Positions 46,261-58,388 of a stretch of DNA of 64,000 nucleotides are shown in pieces. Location: the NCBI GenBank assembly GCA_036571765.1, contig BROE01000023.1, positions 5,333,581 through 5,397,580 of the forward strand, written 5' to 3'. The notes under the pieces were generated by a model. The model was not told the origin of the DNA. It saw only the letters and a program-made list of their open reading frames with translations, and made no database searches. The first letter of the stretch is position 1, and each line of letters starts with the position of its first letter. The DNA comes from Plecoglossus altivelis. Taxonomy: Eukaryota; Chordata; Actinopteri; Osmeriformes; Plecoglossidae. A program made the position numbers and the translations under genes.

Positions 46261-47211
46261 ATAAATATATTATTTATAAGTCCCTGTGATTTAAAGGCAG
46301 GCGATAAACAATGGTGTGGGTGGGGAACTAATGCCATAGGGAGAGGCTGTTATCTATTCAGAGCGTCAGTGTGTGTCAAGATGCCCTCTACTCTGCTGCG
46401 AAGTCTATAAAGATATAATTAAGCTCATAACAACGCCTCATAGAAGTATATAACCCATAGTAATTACAGAAGGTTTCAGTCTGCAGAGGATTGCTTAGTT
46501 GAACGCTGAATATAGTAACACTTAGCGGCATCGACCTCGCGTGCTTCAGTCTCGCACGTCGACAAAGGCTGTATTGATGCCCCCCCTCCCCCCCCCCCCC
46601 TCTCCCCTCCTCTCTGCGCAGCCCCTCCCCCTCCCAAAGAATTGTGTGCGAAAGCGTGTAATAAACTCGCGGTGCACTGCAAGTGATAGGGTGCATTGAT
46701 TAGTACGTAAGGTTATTTCATTTTTCTTGGTAAAGTGAGATTCATTACAATTCTGTCTAGCTGATGTGCTAATGACATGCCTCAAGGTCCCTTAGTATGC
46801 CTTGGAAAAGAGGGAGTGGAAAAAAAAGACCTGTTATTAATTAGAAGTGCGTTCTCCAATGAAAGATTTGACGGACGGCTGCAATGTATGGCGCTGTACA
46901 GTATGGGTGTGTAACTGTGTGTGTTGTGTTTTTCCCTGGGTGAGTGTACGTTAACGAATGCCATCACAGGCCAGAAAACAGGAAGTGATTGCAGGTGATC
47001 ATTAAAAATACCTCACACACCCACTCTCCTTCCTCCCAGTCCAGTCTTGCCTGGAGGTTTGACAAATTTCTCTTGACGTGTCCCTCTCGCCCTCTCTTCC
47101 CACCGCTCTCCCTCTCCCTGCCCCCTTACGCTTCCCTCCCTCCCTGTTTCCCACCGTTGGCTTGCAGGAACACCCTTCAAACGACACCCATCGCTGACAA
47201 CTCCTGAAGTT
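46261..47211. other. Unannotated stretch
   Basis: AT-leaning unique sequence, a C-rich run at 46580-46620 and pyrimidine-rich sequence at 47080-47140. No gene is supported. Confidence 0.55.
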
Positions 47212-47379
47212 CAGAGAGGGAGGGAGGGAGAGAGCTGGGGAGATCGAGAACGAACAGTGACGTAGCTCATGGGAGAGGGGGATGAGAGAGAGAGCGAGAC
47301 TGCGGGAGAGCAAGAGAGAGAGCAGGAGCGCAGGATAGAGGGGGAGGCGGAGAGAGAGAGGGAGCGGGAGAGATAGAGA
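47212..47379. repeat. Purine-rich (GA/GGGA)n tract
   Basis: Degenerate GA and GGGA repeats over about 170 bp. Confidence 0.9.
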
Positions 47380-47442
47380 CTGTGTCACAGGTGTCATTGT
47401 GTTCTTGTCAGCGAGGCTTCCTTTCTCACTTGCTCTCTCCAG

Positions 47443-47572
47443 GGGATTTTTGTTCTTGGCCAGTCTGACTCACGCGTGCAGCTGTTCACCTCTCGCAAGC
47501 AATGCTTTAGCCAGCCCAAGTACGCCGCCGACAAGCAAGCAGATTGATGGTATGTGTGGCTGATACTGAGAG
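47443..47572 (+). other. Exon-like 130-bp segment (speculative)
   Basis: A long polypyrimidine tract and acceptor (CTTGCTCTCTCCAG to 47442) precede it, and the strong donor GAG|GTGAGT ends it at 47572/47573. An alternative donor ATG|GTATGT lies at 47549/47550. One frame is open from before 47443 to a TGA at 47545-47547, encoding, for example, GIFVLGQSDSRVQLFTSRKQ. No homologue is recognised. It would suit a non-coding RNA exon or a last coding exon. Confidence 0.22.
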
Positions 47573-48170
47573 GTGAGTTTAACCAGTTGAACTCAGTTGT
47601 TCTTTCTGAAAGAGAGAAAGAGGCAGTGTGTGGGGAGAAGTGGGGGGATGGGTGATAGTGGTGAACAACTCACATTCTCCCTGGAATGATGACCATGTGG
47701 GACAGCAAGTTAGACATCTTCGATACCCCCCTCCACCACACGTGGAAACCAGTGGTATGTTCCAAGCTATTAGTATTGTAGCCTCTAGTTGGCCCGCGGT
47801 AACCACAATCACAAGATAAGCGGTAATAATGTGATCTCATGAAATTCCGCACCCGCTCGTCTCCACGCCGGCCCATGGGCGGCGCCGGGTCACAGGGCGC
47901 CCGGTGGCCATTGTCAGTTTCTATGTCACTCGCGACCGTGCGCGTTTTGCCCTCCAACCAGCCCCGTGACCAGCAGCATCACCACCATGCTTCACGGTCA
48001 ACAGGACTAACAGACAGAGAGGAGTCATCCGCCCCACACTGCAGGGGCTTCTGGAAGAACGGACGCCAATTACAGCCAACCGGAGCGGGGCCAAACACTG
48101 CCTCAGTCCACCGCCCACCCCTTTCCCTTTCCTTCCTCTCCAGCCACCCGTCCCTCCCTATCTCTCCTTT
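47573..48170. other. Unannotated stretch
   Basis: Unique, with CpG-containing sequence at 47840-47960. No gene is supported. Confidence 0.5.
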
Positions 48171-48246
48171 CCCTCCATCCCTCCCTCCCTCCCTTCCTCC
48201 CTCCCTCTCTCCCTCCCTCCCTCCCTCCCTCTCTCTCTCTTTCCCT
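48171..48246. repeat. (CCCT)n microsatellite
   Basis: CCCT tetranucleotide repeat ending in CT repeats. Pro/Ser-rich and Gly/Arg-rich frames across it are artefacts. Confidence 0.96.
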
Positions 48247-48355
48247 GTCCCTGGCTGAGTCTTATCCCCCTCGGTCGTCCGAGCCGTGAGATGACTAGCC
48301 ATGTGTTGCAAATGGGATAAACTGCAGTGTTGGGTGATGCGTGTGTGCGGGTGGA

Positions 48356-48496
48356 CAGGGGGAGAGGAGTGCCAGGGAGGTCAGGGCATGGATACAGAGC
48401 AAGAGAGAGGGGGCGGTGGGGGGCGAGAGACAGATAGAGAGAGAGAGAGGAAGAGAGGGGGGGGCGGGGGGGAGGTAGAGCGTGAGAGGAAGAGTC
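48356..48496. repeat. Purine-rich tract with G runs
   Basis: GA repeats mixed with G runs of up to 8. Confidence 0.88.
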
Positions 48497-49915
48497 AGAC
48501 ACTGGCCATGATGCGTGTGAAACGAGATGGTATATGTGCGTGTTTGTGCATGTGTGTGGGTGAAAGTGGGTGGAAGGGAGTATATTGAAGTGTGATCTGG
48601 GCAGTGATTCTGGGCCATGTGTGTGGGCGTACGTGTTGACTTACTGTGTGTGTTTGGAGCCACTTGATGTCCTCCCACAGTTCCCAAATGGATGCCAACC
48701 TGCACCATAGAACTACAGTACTTCATGTTAGAACCTGTTCAAATGTAACATGCGACTGTGTGCGTGAGAATGCTTTCACATGTTGTCCGTGTGAGTGTGT
48801 CTACACCAAAACTACCTTCACCTCAGAGGTGTTTGTGAGTGTGTGGACTGTTTGCGCGCGGGCGTGTGTGCGTGTGTTACATCCAGCTTCCTGGCAAACT
48901 GAGGGGGTGTAAATGACCCCAGTTTCCAGAGCTCGGAGTCCTGCCGATCCAAGCACATGGCTGTCCGTGGGCACCAACACACCGCCATATTGAGGGCACT
49001 GACTGACACGTGTAGTGGGTGGGGGTGCGAGAAGCGACCGGAGGTCACGGTTCCGGTCAGCGCCGTCATCAAACGCTCCCCCCCGGACCTCCAGGGACGA
49101 ACAGGGAACAGCTGTTTCGCTCCCTCCTGCAACGCTTTGTGTACTTGAACGCGTGCCATTGAAAACAAAGTGCAGCAACTCTCGTAAACAAACAATCTCC
49201 GTTCTTTCCGCTTGCCGACTGGATTTCTCCAGGTAAACAACTTCTGTGTTATCAAAAGCAGGAGGCTGTTCAAATGACTGACTGGTTGGAGCAGCCTGCT
49301 CACCTTTAATATGCCCATCTGGTAAGAAATCGTGTTTATGATATCAGAAGGCTCAACGGAAAACGACAAGTCAAATGATTTTGCCGGGGCGTTGGCGAGA
49401 CCCCGTGCCTGTCTTGCGGTCCGTGTGGATCTTTCATCATTCTGCTGACTGCCATGATTACAAACTCCTCGAAACGCTCTTTACAGATTTATGTTGGGCC
49501 TTTGTCAAACAATTGAACGGCAACAGAATGATTAGCACTACAGACAGGCAGCCGGTAGATTGATCCAGTCAGAAAGAAGACAGCTTGTTCATTTCTGAAA
49601 ACTGATTTAGTCATGGATGCAGTAGCAATTAAGCCATCCATCAACCGTACGGCCAATACTACATGCAGGTCTGTGTGTGAGACTTACAATGAGGAAAATC
49701 TCCATAGTGGCATTTTGTACTGTGGGAATACGAGACAACTCATACTAAAGACGCAGCCATAAATAATTTGAAAAAGAAAATGTGACTTTAATAGGCTAAT
49801 AACTTGGGTTGTATTAAGATGTCCTTTAGCTCCATATGGTTCGTGTGCGTGGGTGTATGTGCGTGCATTCGTGCGTGCGTACGTGTGCGCATGCGCCAAA
49901 ACTACCGGTGTGCCC

Positions 49916-49918
<3 letters not shown>
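48497..49918. other. Non-coding stretch
   Basis: GT-rich at 48530-48650 and 48830-48880. A 183-codon minus-strand frame (48818-49369) crosses mostly unique sequence but has no domain, and about one such run is expected by chance. Alternating CG/GT sequence lies at 49857-49900. Confidence 0.5.

Positions 49919-49954
<36 letters not shown>
49919..49954. repeat. (TG)18 microsatellite
   Basis: Pure TG repeat. Confidence 0.97.
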
Positions 49955-49958
<4 letters not shown>

Positions 49959-52068
49959 TGCTTAATTACACACTACCCCCTGTTCCTTCTACCCATCCAT
50001 GTTGGGCTGCAACCAGCAGGACTCATTAGGAAGGTGGGTAGATGAGACCTAATGACTGGATCACTCGACTACAGCACAGTGGCAGAGCACAGGCTAGGCT
50101 TTTAAAGCAGCGCGTGGAGACAAAGCTTTATTAAAGCCATTCATTTACTGTCTCTCAGAGAAAGATCTCTTGGATAGTCACCGGCTCATACGCACACCTT
50201 ATATCATTTCTGGGAAACACACATACAGATCATGATGGTAGTATGTTTACGCACTCGGTAAAACATCCATTTCTCATGTCCGTGCTCAAATAAGCGCACG
50301 CATTGAAGTTATTGTGTGAGCACTGTTTTGAAGACGCATATCCGATGCACGTCATCTTGTACTGTACATTAGTACGTTTGTCCATATTCCAGTCGTTGTC
50401 CTGGGCAACGTGTGCGTAGTACACCCGTGTGCCATGTTCCTCTGCATATCTCGCTGGATGTGACCCTAGTGATTCATCTGAGACCATCAGATCACCTGTT
50501 CGTTAGGAGGGACTCCTGTCCCTTAAGAGGGTCGTTTCCTCCTCTCTACCCTTTCTCTCCAGCCCTGTGGATTTATACCGTTGATCATGTCTGGCAGCAG
50601 TATGCTGAAACGCTCCTCTTTTACCTGCTGAGGCAAATGTCTTTGACATTTATGGGTGTGGAAGAAATACATGTTCATATGCAAATGGCAGACTAGGCAC
50701 CATGAGGTTTCCATGAAAGGTACGGTTGTGGGAGACAGCTGATTCTTGACGTTGGCAGTGAACATTCCGTCGGGTCTAAGGACACAGCGGGTTTTTGGAG
50801 ACACCGTAGATGCTGCACTTTGCCGTATTTTGATTGAAATCAATTGTCATGGCTTTTCGAAATTGGTGCGCAACTGCGTGGGATTGAATAAAGTAGGTGG
50901 TGGTTGAATCCCAAACCACTTCGAAAATGTAAACGTGTCTGATATTGACCAAGTGCTAGTGGTCGTACCGATCTCAATATGTGTACTTTTGATCAAATCG
51001 AATAACAGATGTGAACTGTTTGCTGCAGGCTACTGCAGTGATGTGGAATTATCTTACCAGATGGTTGCTGACTCATCGAAGACGTACCGAACAACACAGA
51101 GGACTTGAGGAACTCTAAATAACATGCATGTTTAACATTCTGCTCACAGTGTAAAAAAAAACCCCGGAGTTTTGATTAAAAACCCAACTTTCTCGGTTCA
51201 GTTTCCCTCCTCTGCGGATTGCCGTAGCCCATGGAAGACGAACGATGAGGAACGTTCTCAACGGCTTCGATCATTTCTCTCCCAGTTCAATCTCCATTTC
51301 GTTTGTGACCCGTCGGACACCTTTCAATATCGTGTTCTTATCAGTTCCTTTGCATAAGCAGAATCATTTTTTGTGGTAATTCTTCAATGCCAAATTAGAC
51401 TTGAGAAAATAACCAATTGAAATGTTCTTTTACAGGAAGTCATGCCATTGTAAGTGGCAATGTTTCTTTTAATGACAAAACTAGTATTGAAATGTACCAG
51501 GGAGTTCGACTTGCTATTCATCTTCATCAGTGGAGTTGGTCCAGAAATTACACTACGGAGCTATTCAAGTTTTTTTGCAGATTAAGTTTACTCCAGCAGC
51601 ACATTTAATTGGACCAAAACTATAATGACACAACTCTAATTAAAAGTATTTAGCTTGATTATATTTTTGAAACATTGCCCGTAGAGTATAAAATCACAAA
51701 GACCCTATAGTGGATGGCAACTTGGATTATTTTGTTGCCGTCAAAATGAAATTGAAGGGCAAGGAATTCTACCAAATGAAAATAAGCACCAATGTGACTT
51801 TTCTAAAATAAACATACTAGCTGGTTTGTCACCTGCAAGTAAAGTTCAGGAGTGAAAACACCCTCTGAACACTCTAAAAGGAGAAAAATATAAATGGAAT
51901 AAACCTCAGTTCAAAGAACTTAGTGAGAAAGCTTTTCCCCCTAGAGACAGTTGGCAATGCAAAAGGTGTAGTCCTGGCTAAGAGGGAAAAAAAAACCTGT
52001 CCTATCGGAATGAAAATATGTGAAGTGCAAGTGAGTGCAGTCGTTTCAGTGTATAGACCGGCATTACG
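49955..52068. other. Non-coding stretch
   Basis: Unique sequence. 51380-51800 is AT-rich and simple-repeat-free and could contain regulatory elements. 51170-51350 retains several CpG. No gene is supported. Confidence 0.55.
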
Positions 52069-52314
52069 ATGCCAGGACATTCTAGTACTTTGACTGCGAC
52101 ATTACGACTCCCCAAACGTACGCTGGCCCTTGCGAATTCCACGTTCGCCGAGAGTGGTGAGTCAGAGACACATTTGTTAAAACACATCGCTCTTTTTGTC
52201 ATTGAGCCGAGAGGAAGAAGAAGAAGAAGAAGAAGAAGAAGAAGAAGAAATAAACGGACGCAGCCTGATAAAAGTTTGCCCTCTTATCTTCAGCTGTTGG
52301 CGTCCTTCACTTGA
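52069..52314 (+). other. 81-codon frame spanning a GAA repeat (unlikely gene)
   Basis: An ATG with A at -3 opens a frame that runs through CpG-containing unique sequence, reads the (GAA)12 repeat as poly-Arg (AGA codons), and stops at 52312-52314. A donor-like GTG|GTGAGT at 52156/52157 lies inside. The poly-Arg comes from the microsatellite, and no family is recognised. Confidence 0.1.
52214..52249. repeat. (GAA)12 microsatellite
   Basis: Twelve pure GAA units. GAA/TTC tracts can form intramolecular triplexes. Confidence 0.97.
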
Positions 52315-54299
52315 GCGCTAAAAGGATTTTCAGGCCCAGATAATGTTGCATTATGTTCTCTCCATTCATACCTAACCTTTTGTGGTGCTCAGAGGTGGCT
52401 TTCCCAGAGATACGCGGGGCCATTTGAGAACAAAAGACGCCTTGCAGCCACGGCTAAATGAGTGTGCAGCAGTACTTATCCCCACGTAAGTGAATTGAAT
52501 TCCATTTCCATGGCTTAAGGCCCGAGGTGCGCTTTGATTTCATCCATTTTCATACGATGATTGCGCATGCATTTTGGTAAATTAATAACAGACATTGATT
52601 TTTCCGATTTGCAAAATACGTTCCATTATGAAAGACTGCACTCTGGACTATGAGACACAACAACATAACAGTGGGTCTATGCATGGATAGATGGTATTGG
52701 TTATGGTATAAGTCCAAGGAGGGACATAGGCTATTACCCACAATTCTGATCTCTGGGGTGTGTCCAACTGAAGATCTCTAGTTGGAATCTAAAAAGAAAA
52801 TGTCCTCGAGTGAACACCTGCAGGAACACAAAAGGAAATGAAAAAAAACTCACCTAGCAAAGGTACTTTGAAAAAACTTTTTGCAGAAAGTTCAGAATCG
52901 ACAACAACCTGACAATAACCCAATTTGGAGCGCTTAAACTTGCTCTTTTGTAGGGGCTGCCAGATCAGGTGTTTTTGCTGGCAAGCTAAGAGGCACATTC
53001 ATTTGGCCAGGGTGAAGACAGCAAGCATAACAAGCATGCGCATGGAGAAACCATGGACAATTTTCATTAGTTCGGCTCAAAAAGACCGAAAGAATTCAAT
53101 TTGCGCACGAAAAAAGTTGGCGTCGTATAGAAATAATCATTTAGGCAAATGGACTTGCCGATCTATGGAAAATAATTGGCTTTTAGCTTGCACAGATTTC
53201 CTTGGATGCGGGAACAGAGGCCGCTCTTGAGTGGCTTGGCGCACTTACAGCATTAGCAGAGGACCGGCAATGTGCAGGTCTGATGACAGGCAGCAATAAT
53301 TATGAACGGGTTAGACGTAAGAGCCAAGATGCCAATTTGTAAATATCCTGACTTGGTGTCTGCGTTTGTGAGTGAATGGATGGATGGATGGATGGACGGC
53401 AGGGCTGACGGAAGGGAGTTTGCGTTTTCGAGTGCTCGTGGATACGGTGCGCTCTGGCTCTTGTTTGACGCCTGTTTGGCCACGTGTGTTCCGGGTGTAT
53501 TTTGCAGAGAGCGTGTCTAGAGGAGGGCGATGCTTGCGTTGGCCCTTTTTCCCGTTGACTCCTTTCTCACCTTCTAACGTGTAGCCTCAAAATGAGACCA
53601 CATAGACACACGCACAAAGAAGTTTGCACGCAGTGCGAGGTGAGCGTAGGTGTATGCATATGTATATTTGGATTTAACGTCAAGGTTCAATAGGTAAGAC
53701 AACATGTTGTGTAACAAACATTTTGCGGAAGCTAATGAGGCCCTCTGAGAGCTGTTTGGCAACACAGACAGTTCAGTGCCAGCGGAATGTCAATTTCAAA
53801 TTTTCGGAGCAGCACACTACTTTCCAGTCAATTATGTTCCAGCAGTCATATTCCAGCCAATCGCCTTCGGCTGGGCGGGCTTTCCTGCCTTGGCTTCTTT
53901 TGCGAAACTACTGTCAATCAAACTGGAGCTGAAGGAAATCTGGGAAGTTCAGACAAGTATTGGAGAAACGTTTCTCAAATGTGAACTTGTTTGATAATGG
54001 TATCTATTCCACCGTTTACGCATTCGGCAAAACATGCAATCCAACATTCATCGACACTGTCAACACCTAGCTATGTATAACAGGTTGAACTTTACAAGTA
54101 GTTATTGACAGAATAAGGGAAAAGTGAACTATTTACAGGGCATGAATTTTACATGGCGGTCGACCGCCCACGGCTCCTCGGACGACACTCCTGGCATCTG
54201 TTCACGTTGGCACCACTGCCAGTGCGACATCTTTTCAAAGACTCACAGTGACTTCCTGAAAATGCCTGGGCCAGCATTGTCAAAGTTGGCATTTCCCCC
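52315..54299. other. Non-coding stretch
   Basis: Mostly unique sequence with a (GGAT)5 repeat at 53375-53396. No gene or transposon is recognised. Confidence 0.55.
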
Positions 54300-54395
54300 C
54301 TCTCTCGATCCCTCCCTCTCTCCCTCCCCCTCTCTCTCTGTCTCTCTCTCTCGCTCCTCTTTCTCTCTCTCTTTACTCAATGTCTCTCTCTCTTG
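54300..54395. repeat. (CT)n pyrimidine tract
   Basis: CT and CCCT repeats over about 95 bp. Confidence 0.92.
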
Positions 54396-54939
54396 CTAGC
54401 TTTCCATCTCTCTTCCTCTATCCATCTCTGCTATTTCCGGTGTATGTGTTCACACTGCTCCCCCCCTACCCTTTGTTCAAATGCACCGTCCCAAGGTCTG
54501 ACAGCCAGGCCTGGAGGTGTCATCTCGTTTGGCAGCCCTCCCCACGGCCCCCCTCCCCACACCCCCCCCTCCCCACCCCATCCAGACCTCAGCTTCTGTT
54601 TCTGTCACCTGTCTAGTGCACTGACCCACACTTTGGCTCAAGTCAGCAGTGTGCCACAGGTCAGTTCAGTGACGGGCCAGCGCCACCAAAGTAGCAGGGT
54701 CTGTGAACCTGCCCTCAGAGGATGTCCACTTGGAGACCAAAACCCAGGAAGTTGTGTTTTTTTTCACTGCCGGTGTCGTTGTTTTTCTGGGTGAAGTCTG
54801 GTAGAGTGAAGAGAGATCCCTGTTTTATGTGCTTGGAGAGTAACAGTGACTTTTTCAACTTACTTCAGTCGGAGATCAAAGACTCTTCCCTGTAATGTTT
54901 GGAGAAAATATGCCAAGTTTGCTGCATAAAAGGTGGGTA
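54396..54939. other. Unannotated stretch
   Basis: C-rich at 54540-54590, then unique sequence. No gene is supported. Confidence 0.5.
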
Positions 54940-55100
54940 ATGAGATGAATATGTATGTGCATATTTATCCGTTAAATGATTCTTGCCGGAGCATTCATTA
55001 ATCATCTCCATAATTCATCCTCTGTATATTCTGCCGTTTTATTGAATTGAAACAAACCCTATTAAGTAGGATTACCTCCCACTGAATAAGGCGTTGGTTC
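54940..55100. promoter_or_regulatory. Candidate conserved non-coding element
   Basis: AT-rich, repeat-free and nearly CpG-free, with CATTAATC and ATAATTCATCC sites and a TATGTGCATATTT octamer-like stretch near 54953. It resembles a developmental enhancer. Inferred only. Confidence 0.33.
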
Positions 55101-55239
55101 CATTCCCAACACTCCTCCAACTCCAGCCCTTGTTCTGTCAAGTGGAATTACTTCAGAGTGTGTGAGCGAGCTTCTTGAAAGGAAATACTGGAACATGAAG
55201 GAGCACAACATCGTTTCCTGCGCTTTCTTTTGCCCACAA
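55101..55239. other. Short unannotated spacer
   Basis: Unique sequence, nothing recognised. Confidence 0.5.
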
Positions 55240-55560
55240 CCTCAATCGCTAAACTGTTATGGTGAAGACAATCCCGTTCGGCTTCAAACTAGATGGGTGC
55301 GCGCCAATGGGGGGGGGGAGGAAGCTACGGGGTGGAAAAAGACCAAAACAAGTCAAAGAAAACCCTCGAAAGAATATTTACACGGGTGTCATCGTCTCCC
55401 GAAGCCCGGATTGCGTCGTTTTTCCGCAATTCTGGCGCCGGAAAAAGAACTGCTCTCTTCCTGATAGCAGGCCGGACTGAAAGGCGCCTGCACGGCGGTG
55501 TCTCTCTGTTGATCCTAAGGCGTGTTCAGCTTCCCTTCATGTGCGCGAGGAGACTAATTG
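55240..55560. promoter_or_regulatory. CpG-rich block
   Basis: By hand count, 55381-55500 holds 13 CpG in 120 bp. Three overlapping plus-strand frames of 73 to 100 codons are open here, the usual effect of CpG-rich sequence. No domain is recognised. A G9 run lies at 55310-55318. Confidence 0.25.
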
Positions 55561-55650
55561 CATCCTGAAGAGACGCTTCAGTCAACTCTGACCCCCTGCT
55601 TTGGATCTTAAGGGTATGACATTGAGAAAAGGAAAGAGCCGGATAATACT

Positions 55651-55658
55651 AGAGGAGA

Positions 55659-55699
<41 letters not shown>

Positions 55700-55711
55700 G
55701 GAGAGAGAGAA
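55651..55711. repeat. (GA)n microsatellite
   Basis: GA repeat with GG interruptions. Confidence 0.96.
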
Positions 55712-56030
55712 GCCTTCTGTAGTTGGGTAACCATAAGGCATTCCTTAATGATTAGATGAATCTGATGTGTGGATGGAATTCCAGGCCACAAGCGAAGACT
55801 GCTGTACAGGTTCACTTCGAGATCTTTTTTCGTCTCGCCGTCCCCGTGAGAATCTCTGAATCAACAAAAGATCGATAGGGTTTCAGGGAATGGTGCAGTT
55901 TGGTCATTTGGATTTGGTTGAGCTGAGCGGGCTAAATGTTAATGGGAAGCCAAAAAGTATGATCTGGAGTTTGTTGTTGCCTAGACCCGAAGACATTTCC
56001 AACTGCCATCAATTATGATTCCATGCAGAG
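55712..56030. other. Unannotated stretch
   Basis: Unique sequence; nothing recognised. Confidence 0.5.
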
Positions 56031-56100
56031 AGACACACACACACACACAGACACACACATAGAGATAGAGAGACACACACATAGAGATAGATAGAGAATA
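56031..56100. repeat. (CA)n with duplicated ACACACATAGAGATAG unit
   Basis: CA repeat followed by two copies of a CA-plus-GATA unit. Confidence 0.93.
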
Positions 56101-56334
56101 AAGGGAAAATCTCCCCAAAACGTTGCAGCCTTGAAATTGAATACCAAAACACCCTGACTAATTGCTAGCGAAGTACCCTGGGCGTTCCTTTGGCATTAAC
56201 ATAACAGACAGTGCAGAGTGAGTGTGTTTGGTCTCCCAACCAGGTGTTCCTGCAGTCGGGAGGCTTACATGAACACAGACACAGGGCCAGGAAATGAATC
56301 ACATTCAGGTGCTACTCATGCACACATATAAAGT

Positions 56335-56336
<2 letters not shown>

Positions 56337-56367
<31 letters not shown>
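56337..56367. repeat. (CA)n microsatellite
   Basis: Pure CA repeat. Another lies 85 bp downstream. Confidence 0.96.
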
Positions 56368-56372
<5 letters not shown>

Positions 56373-56450
56373 GCGGATGTGCAGATAGACACACAGACAA
56401 GCATCCAGTAGTACAAAGACATACACAGGCTGTGACAGACAAACAATGCT

Positions 56451-56451
<1 letters not shown>

Positions 56452-56484
<33 letters not shown>
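56452..56484. repeat. (CA)n microsatellite
   Basis: Pure CA repeat. Confidence 0.96.
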
Positions 56485-56485
<1 letters not shown>

Positions 56486-57088
56486 CCAGGACCGACAGAT
56501 CAGAGAGTGGCCAGTTGAAATCCCAAGTGAGAACATTGCTGTTGCTTCTCTTGGCATTCCCTCAACAGTCACACTCTCCCTTGCTGCGCAACAAACGTTT
56601 CCGCTTTAACATGGCCATCAGTTGAATACATCGACATCAATGACGCCACCTCCCCTCTATAGATGTCAGACTTGCCTGCGTATAGCAAGGGGCATGCTGG
56701 GAAACCGGCGCTCTGCTGAGATCAGTAAGGAAGAGATGGGGGTAAGAGATGGGAGAGAAGAGCAAAAATATTTGAGGAAAATGTAAATGACGTCAATGAT
56801 GAGCTCGAGTGGTAGGTAGGGGAAGTGGGAGTTGGGAGCACGGGAGAGAAAGGGGAAAAGAAAGTGCTGTGGTTGGAGGGAAGAGAGGAAGTCAGAGGAC
56901 ATTTAGGGAGCGAGCGAGAGGTGGAGAGAGCAGCAGGGCGTCCAAGACCTAGAGAGGAGAGAGAGTCACAATGACAGCTACAGAGAGAAAGGGAGAGACT
57001 GAGAGAGAGAAAACAAGATGCGGCATGCTTATCCAGTGGAGATACGCTTGCCTTGCAGGGCTGCATCTCTGTCCCTCACTCCGACCCC
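56485..57088. other. Unannotated stretch
   Basis: Unique, becoming purine-rich at 56830-57015. No gene is supported. Confidence 0.5.
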
Positions 57089-57105
57089 TCTCTCTCTCTC
57101 CCTCC

Positions 57106-57150
<45 letters not shown>

Positions 57151-57165
57151 ACTCTCTCTCTCTCC
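57089..57165. repeat. (CT)n microsatellite
   Basis: CT repeat with CCT interruptions; pure core about 57111-57148. Confidence 0.96.
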
Positions 57166-57340
57166 GCCTCCCCCAGAGCACTTTGGCGAACAAATGCCAA
57201 ATGATCACGCTTCTGTGAGCACCATCTGGCAGCCTCCGTGCACTTAAAGCGCCACTCGTCCCTGTTCCTCTACCCGGGCTCCCTTCCCCACCACCCTACT
57301 GTACTCCGCTTTTTTTTAACCATTCGAAAGCCGCCACAAA

Positions 57341-57560
57341 GGTTAAAGCACATTCCTCAGCCGACGCCGTTGTCCGTCACGTGAGCCCACGGCGCGAGAG
57401 CGGCGGCTGGTGAGTCGCCGCCGTCAGCCCCTCATTCCGAGCGAGCGACGCCAACGTGTCAGTAAACGAGCGCCGACGTTGTTTAGCCAGCACAGGCTGT
57501 CTCCGGCATGCTGCGAGGCGACCTTTGAACCCCAGCGCCCGAGAACACGCTGATTCCATC
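57341..57560 (+). promoter_or_regulatory. CpG island with E-box and donor-like site: candidate promoter and first exon
   Basis: This is the densest CpG I saw: 12 CpG in 57361-57420 and 10 in 57421-57480 by hand count. TCACGTGA (57377-57384) is a USF/TFE/MYC-class E-box. A good 5' splice-site match GCGGCTG|GTGAGT lies at 57409/57410, as expected at the end of a first exon on the plus strand. There is no ATG with a meaningful frame, so any transcript would start non-coding. Confidence 0.4.
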
Positions 57561-58388
57561 CCGTCACGCTCTCCCCCCCCACCCACCCTCCCTCCCCACA
57601 TCCCCTTGCCGAGAGATGGTTCTGTCGCCGCAGACTGTATCAGTGGTTGTGTGTCCTGCGCTCGCTAATCTGTTTAACTCAGCGGGCGAAGACTCATCCA
57701 AGAAGAGGACTGGCATCATGCCTAGCTGGATGCTGACAGCAGACACACGCTGGTTCTGATTGACAGCGATGTTGCCATAGAGACATGCTGCTCATATGAC
57801 ACTGTTCAATGAAACCGTCACGCTTTTTCCATACCATCAACATGTTTATCGTTGATCTAAATGTATAACAGAAAGCCGGCATCCAGTCAGCCTCGAAGCA
57901 TTTCACCAGTTATAGACCAAATGGTCCTTATTTTAGGTGGCACACAGTGAAAACACAAAAGTTACACCGTCACGGTGCAATCATTCTGGTGCCTGACAAT
58001 GTTGAGATGTCTCAGGGTGGCTAATGACTCAAGTCTCACGTCACTCCGGAGACGTAGAAAGACTCACAGGTAGATCGAGGACAGATCAGGCGTTTGATTA
58101 AAACCTAGCTCGTTTTTTTGGTGGCATTGGTATAGGGCCAGGCCTTCTGGACCGGGATCCACTCGAAATTGGCAGTTTGGAGGAGGTATTACCAGCAGAT
58201 GAGCAAAGACAACCCGGGGAAGCGAAGGATGACTCAGTTCTGATCTGGGCTGAGCCGGCCAATGGCCGATCAGGATAAGAGCTATCGACAGACAGCAATA
58301 GGACGTGGAATGAAGAGGGATTTTTACCAAAGTTCGGCCTAATGAGAGTGAGAGCGAGCGGGAGAACAAACGAATGAGTGATCGAGAG
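57561..58388. other. Unannotated stretch
   Basis: C-rich at 57570-57605, then unique sequence. No gene is supported. Confidence 0.5.

Noticed and set aside
48818..49369. 183-codon minus-strand frame in mostly unique sequence
   Set aside because: It starts at TTG and shows no domain. About one stop-free run of this length is expected by chance in 64 kb.
53375..53396. (GGAT)n as the 3' tail of a LINE
   Set aside because: No reverse-transcriptase or LINE 3' UTR sequence is recognisable upstream.
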